A stretch of 64,000 nt of DNA from Erigeron canadensis. Lineage: Eukaryota > Streptophyta > Magnoliopsida > Asterales > Asteraceae. Location of the stretch: assembly GCF_010389155.1 (NCBI RefSeq), contig NC_057768.1, positions 2,912,501-2,976,500 of the forward strand, in the 5' to 3' direction. Every line of letters starts with the position of its first letter. The first letter of the stretch is position 1. The notes below the pieces were generated by a model, which saw only the letters and a program-made list of their open reading frames with translations, did no database searches and was not told where the DNA came from. The position numbers and the translations under genes are program-made. Below, one piece after another: positions 22,611-34,517 of this stretch.

Positions 22611-23248
22611 GATGAGATTGATTTTGATATGCTTTTTGATGATGTTTGGTTGTCAGAAACTGACGTTCCAAAGATGAAAGATCAAGTATGTATTCAAAAG
22701 CATTATATACATCTAATTAATTAGGGATGAACATATGACCCAAAAATCCGTGACCCGGCCAAGACTAGTCACAAACCCGAACTGGCCCGCCTGATAGGGT
22801 AACGGGCCAGATCACGGGTTTGCTTTTGTTGCTCTGTCGGATTTCGTGCCAGGTTGATCGGGCAAGGTTTTGACAAGTGAAAAACAAAAATCCTTAAACT
22901 CGAGACATGAACGAAACCCCTCTGAACTCGACCCGAATCGACCCGCTCAAAGAGGTAACGGTTTATGTCACGGGTTCGATTTTGGTTCTTTATCGAGTCA
23001 CAGGTTTGCACGGGGCGGACCTGATTTTGACTTGTACACATGCCTACATTTAATATGTTATAATTTTGCTTATTAATACATTTACTTAAAAAGTATCTAA
23101 TTCTATATTATCTAATTTTTTAAGATGATTTTGTTAGGATTCATTTTCAGCTAATAATGATATCCCATTAATCAAACGTAAAAACATGAAGCTCAAGAGG
23201 AAGAATCTATTTCGCTTAATACATGAAAACCTAATAGATGAAGACTAA
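22611..23248 (+). CDS. Two 3' exons of a possible small gene (unrecognised)
   Basis: Exon 22611-22685 (after TTTCTTTCTAG, before GTATGT) and exon 23138-23248 (after TTTTGTTAG) join in phase 0 to an open frame ending in TAA. The encoded tail is acidic then basic: DEIDFDMLFDDVW, then IKRKNMKLKRKNLFRLIHEN and LIDED. A TATA-like CTATAAAAAC at 22238 and an open stretch after TTTTTTATAG at 22383 (AFKNDLSTKNEEILN) may belong to earlier exons. I could not connect them in phase without a stop, so the gene may be broken. A hAT MITE sits inside the intron between the two exons. I do not recognise the family. Confidence 0.35.
22722..23046. mobile_element. hAT-like MITE (325 bp) in an intron of the possible small gene
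   Basis: The ends are TAGGGATGAACA and, inverted, TAGGCATGTGTACA. The flanks TAATTAAT (22714-22721) and CATTTAAT (23047-23054) match at six of eight positions, compatible with an aged 8-bp hAT duplication. The interior alternates GGCCCG/CGGGTT-type words (AACGGGCC, ACGGGTTTG, GACCCG), typical of plant hAT miniatures. Confidence 0.65.
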
Positions 23249-23620
23249 TATTTCATTTCACTTTTTCATGTTAATTAATTAATAAAGTTTGTTATTTTTT
23301 AATTCCACATTGTTGATAATTTAAGATTTTTATGTCTTTATAAGGTCAATGGACTTAACTTTGGATGTTTGAATATTTATACTTTAAATGTTCTTTTATT
23401 TAGTACTCTTATACATTTGTTTTTTTTATATATAATATATATTTAATAAAATTTATTTCAATGTTACATAGAAATATTAAATTTAAAAGATCTCTAAATT
23501 TAGTATTACATTACAAGACTTTGATGTAATATATAGTAACATTACAATAGTCTCTAACACATATCTTGATTATTAATGTGTGTTAGAACTCCTAGTATTT
23601 GAAAATAATTCAAAGCATCA

Positions 23621-23869
23621 GTCAATGGGTTTAAACCTTAGCGGCATTCTAAAGTCCTGCAATAATGTTTGGATCCTAAGAGACCAGGGTTCGAGTCTGA
23701 GCAAGCGAGGTTTTACCTCCAATTTAACGTCGTGCCTTATGTAGCGGTTATATTGGTGGGTTTTCCCTCCCATATGGTTCCTGACTTCGTGGATCGGTCA
23801 CTAGTGACTGCCTGCCCGAATGGATGTAACGGTTAGCCGTCCCGTGACACAAACGTTCAAAAAAAAAAA
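23621..23869 (+). mobile_element. tRNA-derived SINE with poly-A tail (249 bp)
   Basis: It begins GTCAATGGGTTTAAACC, carries a B-box GGGTTCGAGTCTG near 23687 and ends in a run of A. It is flanked by a perfect 14-bp target duplication AATTCAAAGCATCA (23607-23620 and 23870-23883), as made by LINE-driven insertion. The body includes AACGTCGTGCCTTATG, shared with the copy at 13390. Confidence 0.88.
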
Positions 23870-23959
23870 AATTCAAAGCATCAACTTAAATAGAGTATTT
23901 TTTAATTTTTTTTTCTTTTTTAAAAAAAAGTGAATTTCGTTGGAATGAAATTTCGTGTC

Positions 23960-24241
23960 ATTTTTCGACAGCAAGAGGTTCAGCATACGTTATCTTAACT
24001 AGGTCAATATTAAAGAGCTCTCTCGAATTAGAAATGTCAATTGCAAATATTCACATGGGGGCCTATTAATCCGTCCGAATGCATAATGATTAATATGAGT
24101 AAACTCTGTCTTCTCAAATTTGAATCTGAATATATATATTTACCCAAACCAACCTCTAATAAAAATACTTCCTATGTATTCGTTAAAGCTTGAACACAAA
24201 ATTTTATAAATAAAGATAGTTTTTCAACCTTGAGCTAATAC
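23960..24241 (-). mobile_element. Degraded SINE copy related to the one at 13390
   Basis: On the minus strand the head reads TATTAGCTCAAGGTTGAA (A-box-like), followed about 40 bp on by TGTGTTCAAGCTTT (B-box-like). The distal part GAGAGAGCTCT, then CTAGTTAAGATAACGTA and CTCTTGCTG parallels GTGGCTCTCTAG, CAGTTAAGACAACGTA and CCTTGTTG in the 13390 copy. Ends approximate. Confidence 0.55.
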
Positions 24242-24942
24242 GAGGACACTTAAATAGAGAAATTGATAGTAATTGAAAGTTTGAAACTTCTGTTTTATCT
24301 TTATATCCAATAGATTTGTGGTTTCCAATGTTAGGAAAGGTGATTAAGACAAAAAGTTAATTGAAGTAAGTGCAGAATCTTTGCATTATTCAAACCAAAA
24401 CTTGACAGACATACTTCTAAATTTTTGTAGTAATTAATGTTATTCTTTAATTAATCATGGAGTCCAATAAACTTTCCCCAATACTTTGTTTAAATATTCA
24501 TAGTTTAATAATCAAACCTTAAATTATCAGTAAATCATTCCTGAATCGTTTTAACTCGCCATTCATGCTAAGTTTTGGTCTTTCTAGCTTTCCCTTTCCA
24601 TTTGGCACGACTCCTTGTCTCATTATACATGGATCGTTGATGCAATATGTTCATCTTTTAGCAGATATAGTTTCTATAGTAATTAATCTGTCGGTGAGTA
24701 CTTTAGTGTCATATAAGTCTTTTAGTAATATAATTGTGATTTATTTAATACAAAGAATTTTTGGTTTAGCTCAAATACATGTCTGTGAGTGTAGAATACA
24801 AACTCGTTTGAGCTGATTCGAATATGCTTATACTATCTCCAATGAGGGTGTTTTTGGATGCCTGTCCTTAGTTGTGCTAGATATCATTCGTAATTCAAGC
24901 TTGTCCAAAACTAAAGATTTCTTGATATATGTCTTTACCTAA

Positions 24943-25117
24943 GGGCATCTCCAATACTATTTTTTGTTTGTATATATGTAAAAATATGTAAGGATGTTTT
25001 TATTGTTGTAGGTAAAACTAAAAGATTTTAAGAATGTATAAGGATTTTAATGATTTGTAAGGATATGATGGGACAACTCAAACACGCCTAAGAACGTTAT
25101 TAGCATTGCAGATAGCC
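24943..25117. mobile_element. Possible Harbinger/Tourist-like MITE (175 bp)
   Basis: The left end GGGCATCTCCAATAC and inverted right end GGCTATCTGCAATGC match the GGGCATCTCCAA-type termini of plant PIF/Harbinger miniatures. TAA precedes the left end but no TAA follows the right end, so the 3-bp duplication is not confirmed. A similar word, TATCTCCAATGAGG, occurs near 24835. Confidence 0.42.
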
Positions 25118-27453
25118 TCTATACCCTTGATGGAAATCTTCCCGGAAGCAGTTTCTAACTCTATACCCTCGAGTGAAGCTATCACTATTTACATCATCAT
25201 ACTTCTTCCATATCACGCCTTTTGACAATAATTAAGTAAGGTGTAACCTTACATTTCTATAGAGAGAGACACGTGAAAAGTACCATATATATATACTCTT
25301 TGTTTAGTCTCGAACTCTTGTTTTTTTCATCGAACTTAACCTTTGCTTATTTAGAATGTAGAGATTTTGTGATGTTCTTAGGCAATCTATTTGGTCAATA
25401 TACATTATATCGAAAGTTAAAGTAGACGACTCGAATGTTAATCTAGTGTTTACCAATATTAATCCTATATATATAAGCTTGGGGTGCAGGGTAGCCTAAT
25501 TAGTAATACCACTACTTTCTTAACGTAAGTATTACTATATTTTTAACCTAATTGAAAGATTATTATGATCGTAAACCATAAATCGAAAAGTGAGAATATT
25601 CTTGTAATATATATTGCACCAACCTAGATGAAACATTGATATGATGTTATATTTCCATATATTGTTCCGTATAGCAAGCCGATTTTAACATATTAGGATC
25701 AGAAACTTTTTTTCAATTTAAATATAGGGAGACAGTTTCTCCATGTTAGTAGTTCCCAAGAAAATCTTGAGATCACAAAAACTTTACAAAGACATTAATA
25801 AGAACTGTCTTGAGCAATTGCATCATGTACGTAGCATTATGATTGCAAATTTACATATAAATCAAAGTAAAGTAAAGTTTCAATACCGTCTATAATAGTG
25901 TATGTGAGATTGAGATGTAGACAAGACAAATGTATGCTTATTTAAATAGAAAGGCTGCTTCAGAGTGTAAATGTTTACATGAATATAAAAAACCAAAAAT
26001 AGGAAGAAAAATCTATCACCTTCACCTATTGAGGTAGCCAATATATGGTTTCATACACACATTTTAAAGTAACAATATGTGATAGATATAAAAGTCCAAC
26101 TTTAAGAATCATATCATAATTATTACTTAATCAAAAAATAGGGAGCTAGCTAGTTCGTTAGCCAATGTGCAAAATATGTGCATCCAGTACTTTTCAATGA
26201 TGCAAACCAGTCCTGGCCAGCTTTGTGTATTTTGTTTTTATATATGTATATTGTGTCATTGATGGATTATAGATGTTGCCTTTCCATGCATGCATGAATT
26301 GGCAATTACTCTGTAAAAGATGATAACCACATATATATATATATATATATTCTAGACCCATGTGTGATATGAATTATGAACCATCAAAAACTATCATATA
26401 TATAGGTAGAGAATATATACATGTAATGTGACATCGTATTCATAGTAGTAAAAAGATTGTGGGGACTGGTAAATAAATAATGTTCGTTTTTAGTAGACAT
26501 GGGAAGGAGAAAGAAAGAAAGAATCCCAAGAGGAAAAAACGAAAAAAAGACAAGAAAAGTGAAGCTTCCAAAGAGCAATTGGACAAGGGAGTCAATGCCA
26601 AAAGGCATCTTCCTTTTCCATCAGTTTAATTTTTTTCATCTTTCCTATGCAGATGTGCCACTATGACACAATGGCCCTCAACATATTGAAGATTTTTGAA
26701 AAATTGTTGAACTTTGTAGGGTATGTTTGGCTAATTTTTTTAAGGATCGAGCTTAATAATAGTTGTTTTGTATTACTTTATAGCTATATATAAAGCTTGT
26801 TTCGATGAAAAAGGTTAATTAATTAATATAGTGATATTTAAGGTGTGTAAACTAATTAAATATCCAAAAGAATCATCTTTAACAAAAACAGACGAGGTAT
26901 TGCTTATGTATAAAACACTTAATTACTAAGTCAACTTATTGTCTAGATTTGATTCCGACCGGAAGGCTCTGTTGATTCGAAATGGTGACAAGATCAGACT
27001 TTCTCTACTGACCTAAACCGTTTTGCTAGATGGATGATGTAGGTTACAATATGGAAATATACAATGTCTTATGGCTCTTTTATTCATAAGTCGTCCTTAA
27101 AAATCCTTGTGACACAAATATCTACAACCTTTAGCGCATATATGGTTAATTTGCATAATTCTTTGAAGTTCGATGTAATTGGAATCTGGATTTAATTTCA
27201 TATCATGTTTTGTTGGTGAAAGAGAATTCGTATTTCATTCATGGCTTGTTTGGCGTGTAAACAAAAAGGACTTATCCTTTAAATTCCAATGTATGATATT
27301 CTCTTATAAATTGGATGGAAAGTTTTAGTAAATGTAAAAAAATCCCACTATTATTCTTAACAAAAATCTTCATTAATCCATTTTTATAATTAAATATCTA
27401 AAAAGCTTGTTAGACACTATTTAAACCAAATTTTACATACAATATACACATAA
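25118..27453. other. Intergenic, AT-rich
   Basis: No gene or complete element supported. (AT)n near 26330-26350 and ATGCATGCATG near 26286. Confidence 0.5.
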
Positions 27454-27464
27454 TTGAAGAAACA

Positions 27465-27749
27465 ACCAACAAGGAGTTAACTTAGTAGTAAGGAAGACAC
27501 TTGGTGACCTTAAGGTCTTAGGTTCGATCTCGGCTAGGCACAAATTGTAGTTACTTAGGTACCCGTTACCAATGATGCCCAGACCCACATGTCGAAGTTT
27601 AAATACACGGGTTCGATCCTTCAAGGTGCCCAGATCATGTGCGAACTAGGATGAAAGTATTGTAGCGACATCATATGACTCATACGAAGTGAGTCGATGG
27701 GTATCTAGTTGTGGTACCGGAACGAGGATTTCTTTTATTACCCTTATCT
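27465..27749 (+). mobile_element. tRNA-derived SINE (285 bp)
   Basis: The head AACTTAGTAGTAAGGAAGAC is A-box-like and AGGTTCGATCTCGG near 27517 is a B-box; a second B-box-like GGGTTCGATCCT lies near 27609. The 3' end is T-rich (TTTCTTTTATTACCC). It is flanked by a perfect 11-bp duplication TTGAAGAAACA (27454-27464 and 27750-27760). A different family from the 23621 SINE. Confidence 0.82.
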
Positions 27750-27915
27750 TTGAAGAAACATTAAAACATGTCTTTAAAGGTAGAAAATATTTAATGTAAA
27801 TAAGTTAATTTTTTAAGTTTGATATATAATGATTAACCAACTAACCAATAAAACTTATTATGAAATTTGATGAATAAAACTTGTTATGAAAAAGCTTGTT
27901 AGATACTATTTAACC

Positions 27916-28087
27916 CAATAAAGTTGAGACATTTATCGATCCTACTCAATTATAAAAACATCGTGCTAGTTTATTACAGTAGTAACTTTAGTTCGATATA
28001 TGGACTAATATTGTAAAAGATGAAAATCTTGCCTCAATTAAGTAAATAATACATTAGTACGTAGATATCAATATATCATTGCTCATT
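27916..28087 (+). repeat. Flanking duplication, left copy (172 bp)
   Basis: This stretch, from CAATAAAGTTGAG to CATTGCTCATT, is repeated at 34556-34727 in the same orientation with roughly ten differences by eye. It lies just outside the left LTR of the Tat-like element and outside its 5-bp target duplication, so it is not part of the element. Confidence 0.85.
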
Positions 28088-28135
28088 TAGCTTCTAGCTC
28101 GCTTAGTGTAGGTTGCTTGCAATCCTGAAGGTGGG

Positions 28136-28548
28136 TGTTTGTGCACCGAACCGACGTTAGAACAATAGGTGATGATGGTAATTTATGGTTGTTTATTGGC
28201 GATTCCTCAAAAGGTAGAGTAAACCTCTTTACGCCAATTGAGTTTTTATGCGATCTATATGTGATCAAATATGCTAAGGTGAATGCCCCTTCAAGGGTCT
28301 TACCATCCTCCTTTTATAGGGGGAAGTGTTCTTGGAGAACAAGTAGGCCGCTTAGGGTTTCCTAAGTCTTAGGCCAAGGTTATATTTTCCCTAATTATCA
28401 GTTGGAAATGATAACGACAAATCCCGATCTTTTAGGGGAGTAATCCTTATCCCTTTCATCTATTGTGGAAACCTTCATATCGGGCGAACCTTCGTATCAC
28501 AACGTTATTATGTCAAGGGCTATGTACCACTGGAGGGGTATGTCATCA
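28136..28548 (-). repeat. 3' LTR of the Tat-like element
   Basis: 413 bp, TG...CA ended, directly repeated at 34105-34517. On the minus strand it contains TATAAAAGGAGG, a likely LTR promoter TATA box. The polypurine tract at 28549-28556 (minus) adjoins it. Confidence 0.85.
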
Positions 28549-28912
28549 ACCTCCCAGTCCAAGGTTGTGATTTTTGCTAAACAAGCATTACGTTGGACTA
28601 TTACTGGTATCCCTATATTCTTTAGGGTATGTCTTGTAAATTCCCTAAACCGCCTTAATTAATTTGATTTGAAAGCTAATTAAGGGTGGTAGATGGGCGC
28701 GTATTCCTAGATGAATTTCGGCCGGTCGTGATCTTCATGCAGCCGAGTATATAAACCTTTTATTCCGTTCTTTTTTCTTTTATTTAGTTTCTGAAAAATA
28801 ATAATCCCTTCTCTCACTTAGGGTTTCCTATTGTTTACCCCTCCGATCATCGCAGTAGGTACGTGACTTCCTTCCTTTTGCTTCTTTTTTGTCTTTCGAT
28901 TTTCCCTTTCTG

Positions 28913-30718
28913 ATGTGGAAAGGAGGCATCAAAACCACCGAATCGCTCGTTGTCTGGTCGAAGTTAACTAAGTTTGTTGACAAATATTTTCCTGGAAAAT
29001 TATCATCCTTTGAAATCCCTTCCGACGGTGATACTATTCTTACTCCCCCAGATAGGTATGTCAGTTTTTATATCAAATCCATGACCGAGGGTAATGTTAG
29101 GTTCCCTTTTTCATCCTTTATGCTTGGCGTCCTTGACTATTTTGACATTCATATCTCCACTTTTACTCCACTTGGCTTATCAAGAATAGTTGCCTTTGAA
29201 GTTATGTGTAGGGCATATGGCGGTGAACCGTCGCTAGATCTATTTAGGTATTTTGTGCAAACATGTCCTTCTGGTGATTGGGTTACAGTGAGTAATCGTT
29301 CAAAAGCTGGTTGCTTTAGGAAGGGTGGTTTAGATATCCGTGAATGGAAAAGTGATTTTGCTTTTATGAAAGCTTCTCTGATCCCTGGTAGGTATGGTTA
29401 TGTAACCAATAGAAAGTTGTTATGTATTCATGAGAAATATGAGAATCCCTTTCCTGGGTATGTTATCGATGATTTGTGTCGGGAAATTCGATCTAATCCC
29501 ATAAAGGTTGTCTTTTATCCTGACATTGTATTGTATAAGGCAAAAGTGATAAGTGTCTTGCCTGGTGGTGTAGATATTGATGGTAAGGACTAGCCGTGTA
29601 CTTTATGTGTTGTATTTTTCCCTTTGTCTTCTTCTTTGTAGTTAACATTTGGCTTCTGCAGACATGCTTTCAGGAAGTTTGTTAGAAAGGGTGCCAAGGA
29701 AGTTACCAAGTTGCCTTGTATTGAGGGGCAGAGAAGTCTTGTTGCGGATGCTGGCTCTTCTGGTGTTCAGAATGATAATCCAGAGGTGACAAGTGGTGTG
29801 GATCCCCTTTGTTTTGAATGTTGATATGTCTGAAGCTGAAATTGTTGAAGTCTCTGATGCTGGTAAGAAGAAGAAGAAGAAGGAAATCCCTGGTTCTAGT
29901 GACCCTCAGTCTGTTGCAGGTCGTGTTGTGAAGAGGAGGAAAGTTGTAGATGATTCCAAAGTAGATGCTTATGATCAGGATATTCTCTTTAGTTGGGTGG
30001 TGAGGATATGAATGCAGAAGATGTCAAAAAGATATATAACATGGACAACGAGACATTTCTTCGTGTTTTCAAGAAGGATCGCCAGTTCCATACTTATCTT
30101 GATGCGGTTATTGCTAGGCACTTTTCGAGGATGTCTGTTGATCTTAGGTCTAAGAGTTTAGAAGTGTAGTCCTTGTTGGCCACTGTTGAGAATATAAAGG
30201 CTAAAAAGGCCACGTTTATTACCACCGTTGAGTCGTCTGATATTGTGCAGGATTTGAAGCAACAAATAAACATGTTGAAGGCGGATGAAGTGGTTCATGA
30301 TGAGGTTGTCTTGAAACTGCAGCAAGAGCATGCTGAAGAGCGTGCTGGTGGCAGGTTGTTGCGTGAACAAATTGATATTTTGAAGCAGGATCGGGTCAGG
30401 CTAGTTACAGAGGTGATCCCTTATGTGAGTAGGTCTTTGTTATATAGTGATGAAGTGAGTCAGCTGTTAGGGGAATTAACTTTAGCTGATGAGAGGTCAA
30501 CCGTGTTGGAGGAATTTGCTGCTGAGGGCAAATGTGACTTACAATGCAAAGGAGATTTTGTTGCCACTGCCTCCCATGACCTTGAAGTAGTCGACCATAA
30601 GTGGAGGGACGTTGTCTTTCCTTTCCTGGAAAAGGTTGTTGTTGACCCCAATGTTGTTGTTGAAGACCTGCTCAAGATTGTTCCCGATGTGATCCAACCT
30701 GAAGCTCAAGATTGTTAA
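28913..30718 (+). pseudogene. Antisense accessory ORF, 'putative gypsy type transposon' domain, broken
   Basis: A frame from ATG 28913 runs to 29593 and includes PDRYVSFYIKSMTEGNVRFP and FTPLGLSRIVAFEVMCRAYG, wording I associate with Pfam Transposase_28. GTAAGG at 29584 and acceptor-like CTGCAG near 29662 suggest an intron. Afterwards the frame continues in pieces: a Lys-rich patch (GKKKKKKEIPG), then a coiled-coil region at 30173-30718 (LKQQINMLKADE, LREQIDILKQDR). At least one frameshift near 29810 and an in-frame TAG near 30166 separate the pieces. It lies antisense to gag and protease, between them and the 3' LTR, as accessory ORFs do in some Tat-lineage elements. Its function is unknown. 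Confidence 0.65.
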
Positions 30719-31384
30719 CCCTAGTGATATGCCCATGGCCTGCGTGCATCTTGATATGGCGTATGTGCCAATTTCCCTTTTATCAACAGCTTGTGATTCT
30801 ATTTTAAACAATTTCGTTTTATGTATGCAGCTTATAGCTGCTTTGTGGATATTTCTCTTTTGATGATTTACAGCCTATGGGCTATTTCTGGACTGTTGCA
30901 GCTTAATACTGCTTTTGTGAATATGACATGGGTATTTTGCAGCTTTAAAGTTGTCTCCGTAGTTGCAGTCTTATGTATTGTTTTGATGGTGTTGTGCAAC
31001 ATTAGCAGTTGTTGTTGCAACTTAAGAGCTGTCTTTGATGCGGTTATGACTGCTTTTCTTTGCACCCTCTTATTTGCATGCTATATTTATGTGGATATAT
31101 CCGTAGGTGCCTGCTTGGACTATAGGTCTTCCTAATTTCTGGAATTCCAGTATATGGGCGTCCCCATTTTAATGCATATGTATTTTTATGCATGTACATA
31201 TTTTTACTTTTTTGCGCATATATACGTCTTTTTTTAGATGGGGAGAAAGGTAAAATATACTCGAAAAATTAAGAAGCCTTTACTTAGTAATATAAGTGAG
31301 GTTACATACCATATCCTCTAGGCTTTGTAAATAATAAAAAGACTAATTGGTCTTATAAATGGGGCTTGCCTTTGGGCGGATCAT

Positions 31385-33903
31385 TTATCCATCTAAGCGC
31401 CCATGGTAGGGTCTTTCGCTCCATGTGAGCCAGTGGAGGCCATCTTGACCTTCTTCAGATAGCCTCTTTGCCTTCGTTACCAAGGTCCCTACTCCTCCGT
31501 CTAACTCGTACTTGATCATGCCATGTACAACGGATGGGATCGTTTCGAAGGGTGATGTTCCACTGACTACCAAGAATGTGATCTTCTCTTTGCGTTTCCA
31601 ATGCCCTCTCCCTATTGTCACTTGTACTGTCAATTTTCCCAGTGGTTTAGCTGTATTCCCGGAATACACCCTTGTATCGAGGAATATGTCTTTCTAAAGT
31701 TCATTCGTGACACGGGATGTAACTTCCAAAATGCTTTTTCATAAAGGACATCGCATTCGCTTCCCATATCTATGATAATGTCTTTTACCTTTAATATTTC
31801 TAAAAGTGCTGAAATTACCAGGGGATCTTTGAAGGTTTTACCAGGGGATGCTCGTCATATCTCCCCTGTAGGTCTTCGGGAGCGAATATCCTACCCCGGG
31901 CTTGTTTTTTATGATGGTATAAATAGTTTTCTCAGGGCCTTTTTTCTTTTCATCCACGTCATCCTCTTTCTTCATGGCCTGTTGTTGCCTGACACTTTTT
32001 ACTAAATGGGAAAGCTTTCCTTTGTTGATTGCTTCTTCTATAGCATTCCGGAGTTGCCAACACGTGTTTGTGTCATGGCCATGGTCTCTGTGGAACTCAG
32101 TATTTTTCTTGATCCTTCCTATTCTTACCGCTTAACCTAGGCGGCGTGGGGAAAGTCTTTGCGACATTGTCGGTGAGCAATATTTCCTTCGGGTTTTTGT
32201 GCAGTTCTGGAAGATTAACTTTGAGGTATCCTTTGTCATCCTTGTGATACGGGCTATACCTTGGTTTTTCTTTTTCGTTAGTCCATTTTCCTTTCCTGTT
32301 TGTCGAGGTTTCTTTTTCTCGTGGAGGACTTGTATCTCCCTTTGAGGCGGTGTCCCTAGCATCAAGGTATACATGAGCCCTCTTCTAGACAACTTCGTAT
32401 GTTTTTGGGAGGTCTCTGTATAGATATTCGGCGAGCCCTCTGCTCCGAAGACCATGTAGTAGTCCAAATATCCTTTGCGACTCAGGAAGATCCATTATAT
32501 CCTCTGTTTCCGTAGTGAATCGATCAATGAATGCTCTACAACCCTCCGTGTCTTTCAGCTTTATCCCATGGGCAGCTACATGGATTTTCCTATGTTTCTT
32601 TTGTTGGCTAAAACGGGCCCTGAATTTTTCTTTAAGGTCGTCAAAACTAGTAATGGATCATTTCGATACACTCTTCAGCCATTCTCTGGCGTCTCCTTCG
32701 AATGCATACCTGAACATTCGGCACGCAACCGGTACGTTCCAGACTTTCATTTCTGCTGCTCCTTCGAATGCTTCCAAGAAATCATCCGGGTCACTTTTCC
32801 CTTTGTATGTTCCCAGGTGAGAAGGATATTTCAGATCCTTCGGGAGGGGATAGTTTTGTATCCAGGCGACGAACGGCGAGTTCTCGACACTTCCCCCAAC
32901 CATTTGTAATTCTAGCGCGTTTTGATATACTGGAGCCCCCCAGCCATGAGGGCCATAGGATCCTGTGACGAGGGCTGGCATAGTGTACTGCTGTCCTCCG
33001 ATAGCTTGCGGAACCCCATGGATCGGCACGGTGTGTAGAGATACATGATACTGACGGGGTTGTGCCTGCCCCATCGACTAATTACCATAAATTCCTCCCG
33101 AAAGCTGAGTACTGTATTGTTGCGAGGAATATTGTTGTGTTCTGGGTCCACTCGCGCTTCCATAGCCTTGGTTTAGAGGCATCTGATAGCCTTGTCCCGT
33201 AGGTCCTTGATGGCCTTGGCCGTAAGGTCCTGTGTAGCTTTGACCAGCAGGCCCTTGATGGCTCTGGCCCGGGGGTCCTTAAGATGTCTGGCCCGTAGGC
33301 CCTTGGGAGTTTTGGCCCGACGGCCCTTGAAAGGCCTGTCCCGAAGATCCTTGGTGATCTCCAGATTGGACGTTGTGTCCGGAGGGAGTACCGTACGCTG
33401 CGTTAGATCCTTCGGGGACTGATCCTGATTGAGGTACATTGAAATGTTGACCCCTAGGTCCTGCAGATCCTGGGGGAACATTGGTCTGAACGCTAGTCCC
33501 GGAAAACATGTTTTCTCGCCTCGAAGCCTTCGTTTCTCCCGGCTATGTCCGATGCGGAGGTGTTCGGGACCGAAGGCCCTCACTTCTTAGCCCGAACCCG
33601 TAATCGGTCTTGACTCGGAACCTTGGGATCCGAAGGTATCGTCGAAGTCCCCTTGGAGGGGTATCTGCATCATAGTCATCTTTTGTTTCATCGTCGAAGT
33701 TCAACGCCTGGCGACGCGGTCAAGCACTTCGATGCCTCGGAGATACCTAACGGTATGATTGATGTGACTATAATTCCGAATAATATAGTCTGGATCAAAT
33801 AATTGTGGGGTCCTAGATGGAGACCCTCGCATGAACCCTCCTTGTCCCCCCCCCCCCGGTGTCTGGCCTGGCGCTTAGTGTCTTCACCAGTTTGACGATT
33901 CAT
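31385..33903 (-). pseudogene. gag-protease remnant of the Tat-like element
   Basis: The minus strand encodes, in several frames, a Gly/Gln/Pro-rich N-terminal part with SGQ/QGPSGQ repeats (33509-33279). Next comes a gag core (33074-32658) with PFVAWIQNYPLPKDLKYPSH, DPDDFLEAFEGAA and VPVACRMFRYAFEG, then further gag (FGLLHGLRSRGLAEYL near 32450). A retropepsin region follows, with IIIDMGSECDVLY near 31770 and VVHGMIKYELDGGVGTLV near 31450. The usual DTG/DSG active site reads DMG. Frameshifts, including one likely at a C12 run (33846-33857), break the frame. Sequence after the protease is missing, so pol is deleted. Confidence 0.7.
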
Positions 33904-34104
33904 TTGTCGATCGCCACTGGTCGGTGTTTCAGTTGTTGGCCCAGATCTGGGTGGAGAGTTTCCAGCGGGCTCATTTCCAGTTGTCTGCTGGGAGGTTTGC
34001 CCGAATCCTGGCGGAACATCGGCTATTTTTTCTGATTCGATACAAAAAACAGAATTTAGAGTGGTTATGGGATCTGAGTACAGGGTCCCACGGATAACGT
34101 CAAA

Positions 34105-34517
34105 TGTTTGTGTACCGAACCGAGGTTAGAATGATAGGTGATGATGGTAATTTATGGTTGTTTATTGGCGGTTCCCCAAAAGGTAGAGTAAACCTCTTTA
34201 CACCAATTGAGTTTTTATGCGATCTATATGTGATCGAATATGTTGAGGTGAATGCCCCTTCAAGGGTCTTACCATCCTCCTTTTATATGGGGAAGTGTTC
34301 TTGGAGAACAAGTAGGTCGCTTAGGGTTTCCTAAGTTTTAGGCCAGTGATATATTTTCCCTAATTATCAGTTGGAAATGATAAGGGCAAATCCCGATCTT
34401 TTAGGGTAGTAATCCTTATCCCTTTCATCTATTGCGGAAACCTTCGTAACGAACTAACCTTCGTATCACAACGTTATTATGTCAAGGGCTGCGTACCGCT
34501 TGAGGGGTATGTCATCA
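34105..34517 (-). repeat. 5' LTR of the Tat-like element
   Basis: 413 bp, same length as the left LTR. On the minus strand it is followed by TTTGACGTTATCCGTGGGAC; I do not recognise the primer-binding tRNA. Confidence 0.85.

Noticed and set aside
26384..26608. Hydrophobic 74-codon minus-strand frame
   Set aside because: Purine-rich plus strand gives a Phe/Leu/Ser-rich shadow; no splice partners or homology signal.
27465..27749. Possible tRNA gene from GGTTCGATC boxes
   Set aside because: Bounded by an 11-bp target duplication and too long; a SINE.
30821..31135. Hydrophobic 104-codon plus-strand frame that looks like a membrane protein
   Set aside because: T-rich decayed retroelement DNA between the accessory ORF and protease; hydrophobicity follows from base composition.
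32475..33422. Long plus-strand frames opposite the Tat gag
   Set aside because: Shadows of the minus-strand gag, which has recognisable motifs; the plus translations have none.
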